From Streptomyces sp. NRRL F-5126 (lineage in GTDB: Bacteria > Actinomycetota > Actinomycetes > Streptomycetales > Streptomycetaceae), in the NCBI RefSeq assembly GCF_000721265.1, contig NZ_JOFZ01000006.1:124001-188000 (forward strand): a stretch of 64,000 nucleotides of DNA, written 5' to 3'. The notes below the pieces were generated by a model, which was given only the letters and a program-made list of their open reading frames with translations, was not told where the DNA came from and made no database searches. Positions 58,650 to 64,000 of the stretch are shown here, piece by piece. The position numbers and the translations under genes are program-made. Each line of letters opens with the position of its first letter. The stretch's first letter is position 1.

Positions 58650-59753
58650 GTGTCCATCGCCGACACCACAGACACCACACACACCACCGGCCTCGACGCC
58701 CTGTGGCAGCCCGCCCGCGCCGGGGACATCCCGCTCCCGCACCGCCTGGCCATGGCGCCGATGACCCGCGACCGGTCCACCCCCGAGGGCGTGCCGACCG
58801 AGCTGAACGCGGAGTACTACGCCCAGCGAGCCTCGACGGCGCTCATCATCACCGAGGGCACCCAGCCCTCCCCCGACGGCCAGGGCTACCTGCTCACGCC
58901 CGGCATCCACTCCCGCGAGCAGGTGGCCGGCTGGCGCAAGGTCACCGACGCCGTGCACACCGCCGGGGGCCGGATCGTCATCCAGCTGATGCACACCGGG
59001 CGCATCGCGCACCCCGACAACACACCGCACGGCCGCCGGCCGGTGGCACCCTCCGCCATCCGGCCCGCCGGCGCGATGTTCACCGCGGCCGGGCCGCGGG
59101 AGATGCCCGTGCCCCGCGCGCTGTCCGCCGGCGAAGTCGCCGCGACCGTCGAGGACTTCCGCCGCGCGGCCGCGTACGCCGTCGAAGCGGGCGCGGACGG
59201 AGTGGAGATCCACGGCGCCAACGGCTACCTCGTCCACCAGTTCCTTGCGGGCAACACCAACCAGCGCACCGACCGCTACGGCGGCTCCGTCGAGCACCGC
59301 ATCCGCTTCGCCGCCGAGGTCGCCACCGCCGTCGCCGGCGAGATCGGCGCCGGGCGCACCGGCATCCGCCTGTCCCCCGGCAACCCCTTCAACGACGTCC
59401 GCGAGGACGACACGCACGAGCTGTACCCGGCCCTGGTACGCGCCCTCGCCCCGCTGGACCTGGCCTACCTGCACCTGATCCACGCCGGCGACGAGGAACT
59501 CCTCGGCACACTGCGGTCGCTGTGGCCCGGCACGCTGGTGCTCAACCGCGCCGGCGCCGACCTGGCCGAGCGAGCCAAGGACATAGCGGACGGCCGTGCC
59601 GACGTCGTCACCGTCGGCGCGATGGCGCTGGCCAACCCCGACCTCGTCGGCAGGATACGCGCGGGAAAGCCGCTGAACACCCCTGACCCGGCCACCTTCT
59701 ACAGTGGCGGTGCGAGCGGCTACACCGACTACCCCACCCTCGGCGACGCATGA
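58650..59753 (+). CDS. Alkene reductase, old yellow enzyme family
   Basis: 367-residue FMN ene-reductase. The N-terminal LPHRLAMAPMTRDRSTPEGV carries the FMN-contacting Thr. QLMHTGRIAHPDN, the substrate-binding His/Asn in GVEIHGANGYLVHQFL, TDRYGGSVEHRIRF and the late FMN-phosphate loop VTVGAMALANPDLVGRI are present. It resembles NemA-type N-ethylmaleimide reductases. GTG 58650 has GAGGAG upstream; it follows the oxidoreductase by 42 bases and precedes marR. Confidence 0.92.
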   Translation: MSIADTTDTTHTTGLDALWQPARAGDIPLPHRLAMAPMTRDRSTPEGVPTELNAEYYAQRASTALIITEGTQPSPDGQGYLLTPGIHSREQVAGWRKVTDAVHTAGGRIVIQLMHTGRIAHPDNTPHGRRPVAPSAIRPAGAMFTAAGPREMPVPRALSAGEVAATVEDFRRAAAYAVEAGADGVEIHGANGYLVHQFLAGNTNQRTDRYGGSVEHRIRFAAEVATAVAGEIGAGRTGIRLSPGNPFNDVREDDTHELYPALVRALAPLDLAYLHLIHAGDEELLGTLRSLWPGTLVLNRAGADLAERAKDIADGRADVVTVGAMALANPDLVGRIRAGKPLNTPDPATFYSGGASGYTDYPTLGDA

Positions 59754-59761
59754 GGAGCACC

Positions 59762-60223
59762 ATGACCGACCCCGCGTCCAGGACCCCCGGCACGGCGCGC
59801 GACGGCCGTCTCAGCTACGCCATCTTCCAGCTCGCCCGCACCCACCGCGGCCATGCCGCCGCCATGCTCCGCGACATGAACCTTCACCCGGGGCAGGAGC
59901 TGCTGCTGATGCAGCTCTTCGACCGTGACGGCCAGACCCAGTCGGAGCTGCTGGACAGCGCGGGCCTCGACCACTCCACGGTCTCCAAGTCGCTGCGCCG
60001 CATGCAGGAGGCAGGACTGCTCACCCGGGAGCCGGCCGAGCACGACCGGCGCGTCATGATCGTCCACCTCACCGACAAGGGCCGCGCCATGCGAAGGCCC
60101 ATCGCGGACATGTGGCGGAGCCTGGAGGAGATCACGGTCCGGGACCTGACGGCAGAGCAGGCCGATGCGTTCACCGCGACCGCCTACACCATCGAGCAGG
60201 CCGTCAGGGACCACGCCAGGTAG
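59762..60223 (+). CDS. MarR family regulator
   Basis: 153 residues. The winged helix is QTQSELLDSAGLDHSTVSKS, LRRMQEAGLLTREPAEHDRR and VMIVHLTDKG. ATG 59762 is preferred (AGGAG 5 nt upstream); ATG 59750 overlaps the ene-reductase stop. It probably represses its own operon through the repeats at 57597-57657 and is relieved by reactive electrophiles; it contains no cysteine, so a bound ligand rather than thiol oxidation is likely. Confidence 0.88.
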   Translation: MTDPASRTPGTARDGRLSYAIFQLARTHRGHAAAMLRDMNLHPGQELLLMQLFDRDGQTQSELLDSAGLDHSTVSKSLRRMQEAGLLTREPAEHDRRVMIVHLTDKGRAMRRPIADMWRSLEEITVRDLTAEQADAFTATAYTIEQAVRDHAR

Positions 60224-60260
60224 GGCTGCCGCGCCGGGCTCGGCGAGCGGGCGGCAGCCC
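60223..60260. terminator. Hairpin between convergent marR and MFS genes
   Basis: GGGCTGCCGC (60223-60232) and its exact complement GCGGCAGCCC (60251-60260) with an 18-nt loop, beginning on the last base of the marR stop. Confidence 0.6.
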
Positions 60261-60270
60261 GACCGGGCGG

Positions 60271-61599
60271 TCACTGCGGGTTCGGTGCCGCCAGGTCGGG
60301 CTCCCGCCGCGTCGGCGGGAGCTCCCGGTGGTGCTCCCGCTTCGGGAGGATCAGCAGCGAGCCCGCGCCGATCACCGCCAGGACCGTCATCACCACGAAT
60401 CCGCTGGAGAAGCTCCCCGTCGAGGTGACGATGAAGCCCATCACCGACGGCGCGACCACGCCGGACAGTGCGAACGACGCGTCCGCGAAGCCGGCCGCGA
60501 CGCCCGGCTGGGCGGGTACCGCGTCGATCGCGGCGACCCACCAGATGCCGCCCGTGACGAAGCCGAGCCCGACGCCGATCGAGATGAACGTGACCGACAC
60601 CGTCAGGGACGGCGCCGTGAAGATCGGGATCAGGGCCGCGCCCGAGAGCAGCAGTGCCACGCCCATGATGGTGAAGCGGGTGCGGGGGCTGCCCGTGCGG
60701 GAGAAGACGCGGTCCGTGATGACGCCGCCGGCCAGCGCGCCGGCCACGCCCGCCGCCCATGGCGCGACCGTGAAGAGGCCGACCGCGGTGATGCTGAGGT
60801 CGTACTGCGACGACAGGTACTCGGGCAGCCAGTACATGAAGCCCCAGAACATGAAGCCCCACGCGAAGTAGCCCACCGCGATGATCCACAGGTTCCTGCT
60901 GGTGAGCACCGGGCGCCACTGGACGCGCACCCTGGCGGAACGTTCCTCCTCAAGCTGGCCCTCCGCGATGTGGGCGCGCTCCGCCGCCGAGACCCGCGGG
61001 TGCTCGTCCGGTGTGTTGCGCAGCAGTGCGTAGGCGACGACGAACCACAGCGCGCCCAGGCCCGCGAGGACCCAGAACATGCCGCGCCAGCCCAGGCCGG
61101 CGATCAGCTGCGTCACGACGGGGCCGCCGATGAGCAGCGATCCGGCGACGGCCACGCCGCCGACCATGGCGAGTGCCCGGCCGCGTTCCTTCTGCGGCAG
61201 CCAGCGGCTGACCGTACGGGTCGCGGCCGGGAAGCCGGGCCCCTCGCCGGCGCCGAGGACGATCCTCGCCACGAACAGGCCGATGAACGTGCCGGACACG
61301 GGGGTGACCGCGGTGACCACGGACCACAGGGCCACGCCGAGCAGCAGCACGCGCCGCGCCCCGTACCGGTCGACGAGCGGCCCGGCGAGGAACGCGAACA
61401 CCATGTAGCCGATGGAGAAGGCGCTGCTGACATAGCCGTACTGGGACTTGCTGATACCGAACGCCTTGGTCAGCGGGTCGACCGCGTAGCTGACCGCGCT
61501 CCTGTCGATGTAGTTGATGACGATGAGGGCGACGATCAGGCCGAGCGTCAGCCAGCGCGCACGGGACCGCTCGGGGCGTGCGGAACGCACACTGCTCAT
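60271..61599 (-). CDS. MFS transporter, anion:cation symporter (ACS) type
   Basis: 442 residues, 12 helices. INYIDRSAVSYAVDPLTKAF near the N-terminus, AGPLVDRYGARRVLLLGVAL (loop 2-3) and VLGAGEGPGFPAATRTVSRW are hallmarks of the ACS family that imports organic acids such as glucarate or hydroxy-aromatic acids. GAGGTGAGAA precedes ATG 61597-61599. It lies downstream of the PrpD-like gene by 43 bases and probably imports the substrate of that pathway. Confidence 0.9.
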   Translation of the reverse strand: MSSVRSARPERSRARWLTLGLIVALIVINYIDRSAVSYAVDPLTKAFGISKSQYGYVSSAFSIGYMVFAFLAGPLVDRYGARRVLLLGVALWSVVTAVTPVSGTFIGLFVARIVLGAGEGPGFPAATRTVSRWLPQKERGRALAMVGGVAVAGSLLIGGPVVTQLIAGLGWRGMFWVLAGLGALWFVVAYALLRNTPDEHPRVSAAERAHIAEGQLEEERSARVRVQWRPVLTSRNLWIIAVGYFAWGFMFWGFMYWLPEYLSSQYDLSITAVGLFTVAPWAAGVAGALAGGVITDRVFSRTGSPRTRFTIMGVALLLSGAALIPIFTAPSLTVSVTFISIGVGLGFVTGGIWWVAAIDAVPAQPGVAAGFADASFALSGVVAPSVMGFIVTSTGSFSSGFVVMTVLAVIGAGSLLILPKREHHRELPPTRREPDLAAPNPQ

Positions 61600-61642
61600 G
61601 GGTTCTCACCTCACACGGGTGGGTCGGAAAGGCTGTGGTGCG

Positions 61643-63109
61643 TCATGTGCCGGTCACCACCGCGGACAGCGCGCGGGTGAGGCCCGCGGTGTCCTGGGCG
61701 CTGCCGATCTTCCATACCTCGTCTGCCAGTTCGCGGGCGGAGGCGTCAGGGACGGCCGCCGCGGCGGCGTTCGCAAGGAACTTGGCGGTGAGCTCCCCGG
61801 CGTCCAGTGGGTCCTGTGGGCTGCCCCTGTTGACCATGACCCGTTCGGTCACGGTCGATCCGTCGTCCGCCCGGGCCGTCAGCACCGCGGGGAACTGGTG
61901 CGGGAAGGCGGCCGTGCACTCCTCGTCGGCGACGCATGTCACGCGCGCCGCGAGGGCGAGGCGGGCGGGATCGGCCGCCGCCTCGTCGGTGAAGTCCTTG
62001 TGGAACACGCCGAGTCCGGCGCCCGGCGCCGTGGGGTCGGCGAGGAGTCCCGCGGCCACGGTGTAGGGGCCGCTGAACGCCGCGTGGTAGCCGGAGCGCG
62101 GGTGTGCCTTCTCGGTGGCCGGCTCCGCGATGGTGCGCAGGACGGGCGCGGGGACGCCGAGTGTCAGGGCGGTGATGCTGCCGGGGTCGACGCCGCGGCG
62201 GCGCAGCCGCATCGCGGCGTCCACGCCCGCGTGGGTGAAGTGGTTGCACGGGTACGGCTTGATGAACAGCCGGGAGAGCTCCCACCGTTCGCCGAGCCCG
62301 TCCGTGACTGCGGCGGCGACCAGGTCGGGGTCGAAGCGTTCGCCGCAGAAGGCCTGGAAGAACCCGAAGCGGCCTTCCAGCACCGTCGGCGGGCCCGTGA
62401 GGCCGAGCCGCGCCATGTCGGCGGCCACGACGCCCGCGTGTGCGGCCCAGCCGCAGTGCACGCGCTTGACGGTGCCGCCGGTGCGGTTGGCCTCGATGAT
62501 GCCGGAGCCCATGCTGGCGGCGATGCCGATGGCGGAGCAGATGCCGTCGGCGTCGAGCCCGCGCAGCATCGCGGCGGCGACGGCAGCGCCGATCGCGCCG
62601 CAGATGGCGGTGGCGTGCAGGCCGCGGTCGAAGAAGACCGAGTTGCCCAACTCCTCGTCGTACTGGGCCATGCCGAGGCGGCAGGTCACCTCCACACCGA
62701 CGGCGGCGGCCGCGAGCAGGTCGGCCCCCGACGCGCCGACGGCCTCCGCGGTGGCGAGGGCGGCGGGCAGCACGGGCGACGACGGGTGCAGGACGGACGG
62801 CAGGTGCGTGTCGTCGAAGTCGAGGCTGTGCGCGAGTGTGCCGTTGACGAGGGCGGCGGACGGCGCGGGCAGCCGCACGGGCGAGCCGATGACGGTGGCG
62901 GCGGGCGCGCCGCCCCACTCGTCGGCCAGTTCGCGCACGGCCGCGCCGGGGCGCTCGCCGAGGGCGGCGATGCTGTTGCCCAGCAGGTCGAGCAGGTGGC
63001 CCGTGGTCTTCTCCGCGAGGTCGGCGCGGAGCGTTCCGCCGCGTACGTCGACGGCGAAGCGCGCGAGGGTCTGGGCCGGTGTCGGGGTCTCGCTGGTGGC
63101 AGGGGTCAT
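61643..63109 (-). CDS. MmgE/PrpD family protein
   Basis: 488 residues. The family includes 2-methylcitrate dehydratase and cis-aconitate decarboxylase. The helical domain has VNGTLAHSLDFDDTHLPSVL, then HPSSPVLPAALATAEAVG, and GGTVKRVHCGWAAHAGVVAA; KPYPCNHFTHAGVDAAMRLR marks the lid domain. ATG 63107-63109 overlaps the cyclase stop by one base (TGATG). Coupled to a metal-dependent cyclase and an organic-acid importer, it is probably a dehydratase or isomerase in a catabolic path of unknown substrate. Confidence 0.88.
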   Translation of the reverse strand: MTPATSETPTPAQTLARFAVDVRGGTLRADLAEKTTGHLLDLLGNSIAALGERPGAAVRELADEWGGAPAATVIGSPVRLPAPSAALVNGTLAHSLDFDDTHLPSVLHPSSPVLPAALATAEAVGASGADLLAAAAVGVEVTCRLGMAQYDEELGNSVFFDRGLHATAICGAIGAAVAAAMLRGLDADGICSAIGIAASMGSGIIEANRTGGTVKRVHCGWAAHAGVVAADMARLGLTGPPTVLEGRFGFFQAFCGERFDPDLVAAAVTDGLGERWELSRLFIKPYPCNHFTHAGVDAAMRLRRRGVDPGSITALTLGVPAPVLRTIAEPATEKAHPRSGYHAAFSGPYTVAAGLLADPTAPGAGLGVFHKDFTDEAAADPARLALAARVTCVADEECTAAFPHQFPAVLTARADDGSTVTERVMVNRGSPQDPLDAGELTAKFLANAAAAAVPDASARELADEVWKIGSAQDTAGLTRALSAVVTGT

Positions 63110-63936
63110 CAGGCCATCACCGCGATCGGGCGGATCGGGGAGCCTGTGCCGCCGACGATCCTGAGCGGCGCGACCACGAAGAGGAACGCGTGCTGCCCGG
63201 TGGCCGCCAGGTCCTCCAGTGCGAGGTGCTCCATGATGTAGATGCCGTTGTCGACGAGCAGCAGCCGGTGCACGGGCAGCACACTGTGGCCGGCGCCCGG
63301 TGGTATCCGCTCGCACGCGGTGGTGTCGCAGCCGACGGCCCGCACCCCGCGCTCGGCCAGCCACCGTCCCGCGTCCTCGGTGATGCCGGGCACCCCGGAC
63401 TCCTTGCCGAGGTAGGCCACGGCGTCGTCGAACTTCCTTGCCCAGCCTGTCCGTACGAGGGCGACGTCGCCGCGGCCGGGCTCCGCGCCGCCGAGTTTCG
63501 CCGCGCGCTCCAGGTCGTCCGCGCTCACTCCGTATCCGCCGGGCAGCGTGCCGGTGCCGTGCGCGGCGGCCACGTCGAGGAGCACACCGCGGGTGACCAT
63601 GGCGGGCGTGTGTTCCGCGCCGTGCACGGAGAAGGCTCCGCCGGCCTGCGCCTCTGCGGCGTCCGCGCCGCCGTGCAGCTTGCCGTCGTGGCTGACGTGG
63701 GAGAGCGCGTCGATGTGCGTGCCGACGTGTCCGCCGGTGATGATGACCTCGTTGGACGCGGAGCCACCGTCGGGCCTGACCATGTCACCGTGCCTGCGGG
63801 CCAGTGTCATGCGGAAACCGGGGTGGTTCGGCGAGCACGGCATGCCGGTGAACAGCGGCTGGCCGAGCTCGACGATGCGCGGGTCCGCCGGCAGGGCGTC
63901 GAGCAGCGGATTGGTGGATTGTTGTGGTGAGGTCAT
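63109..63936 (-). CDS. Cyclase family protein (kynurenine-formamidase-like metal hydrolase)
   Basis: 275 residues. The zinc-binding motif is GGHVGTHIDALSHVSHDGKL (HxGTHxDxxxH); the N-terminal IVELGQPLFTGMPCSPNHPG and the C-terminal AVGCDTTACERI are also typical. Members hydrolyse amides or lactones such as N-formylkynurenine. AAGGCAGG precedes ATG 63934-63936. It is the first gene seen of the operon; the promoter and any earlier gene lie beyond the window edge at 64000. Confidence 0.87.
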   Translation of the reverse strand: MTSPQQSTNPLLDALPADPRIVELGQPLFTGMPCSPNHPGFRMTLARRHGDMVRPDGGSASNEVIITGGHVGTHIDALSHVSHDGKLHGGADAAEAQAGGAFSVHGAEHTPAMVTRGVLLDVAAAHGTGTLPGGYGVSADDLERAAKLGGAEPGRGDVALVRTGWARKFDDAVAYLGKESGVPGITEDAGRWLAERGVRAVGCDTTACERIPPGAGHSVLPVHRLLLVDNGIYIMEHLALEDLAATGQHAFLFVVAPLRIVGGTGSPIRPIAVMA

Positions 63937-64000
63937 GGCCTGCCTTGCCTCGGTGTGGTGGTGTGGGGGCCGCGTGCCGCGCGGTGGGTGCGGTGCGGTG

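Overview
The window is very GC-rich actinobacterial chromosome, almost certainly Streptomyces or a close relative. The evidence is GTG/TTG starts, pervasive GC third positions, leaderless genes with a TANNNT box about 7 nt before the start codon, DasR-type chitinase operators, Scr1-type XRE/DUF397 pairs, class F sortase and an actinobacterial Tad pilus operon. I see no tRNA, rRNA, CRISPR array, insertion sequence or phage genes. Calls rest on reading motifs and gene order; no database search was possible.

1-13.4 kb: envelope and housekeeping genes. These are an AI-2E-type membrane protein, a secreted lytic transglycosylase with a long structured leader, PhoH, a cis-prenyltransferase, an aldo/keto reductase, a methyltransferase, a quinone-reductase-like enzyme, a prepilin peptidase, a DUF192 protein, a sortase substrate with its class F sortase, an ECF sigma factor with a membrane partner, and a DUF1707 protein. 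13.4-18.5 kb: a redox pair (an RsrR-like Rrf2 iron-sulfur regulator with an NmrA-like protein) facing a three-gene molybdenum hydroxylase operon.

18.5-30.6 kb: one long minus-strand Tad (Flp) pilus operon. In transcription order it reads: unknown zinc-ribbon protein, CpaB, CpaE/TadZ, a TadE-like protein with a long repeat-rich N-terminus, TadE, CpaF/TadA, TadB, TadC, a histidine kinase and LuxR-type regulator, Flp pilin, a TadG-like protein, a lipoprotein and an OmpA-like protein. Its prepilin peptidase is probably the one at 8.7 kb. 30.8-36.3 kb: small regulator-plus-enzyme units (GntR with hydrolase, LysR with MFS pump, an oxidoreductase under two palindromes) and a WXG100-like protein.

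36.4-47.8 kb: the most interesting stretch. Two neighbouring GH18 chitinases, each with a TTGACA box and a DasR-like operator, sit beside divergent operons encoding an N-acyl-D-amino-acid deacylase-like enzyme, a D-glucosaminate/D-amino-acid dehydratase-like PLP enzyme, a 2-keto-3-deoxygluconate-kinase-like PfkB enzyme, an IclR regulator and RidA. This order fits catabolism of oxidised chitin ends: N-acetylglucosaminate to glucosaminate to 2-keto-3-deoxygluconate to its 6-phosphate. A Tat-exported GH2 glycosidase follows, behind a LacI-type palindrome.

47.9-64 kb: a gene remnant, a membrane protein, a lipoprotein polysaccharide deacetylase, an AlaA-like aminotransferase, a WhiJ-type developmental cassette (XRE, two DUF397 proteins, RsbW-like ATPase), a frameshifted and partly duplicated Rpn/PD-(D/E)XK-like gene, an ABC exporter, a MarR-linked oxidoreductase/old-yellow-enzyme operon, and a cyclase/PrpD/MFS catabolic operon that reaches the right edge.
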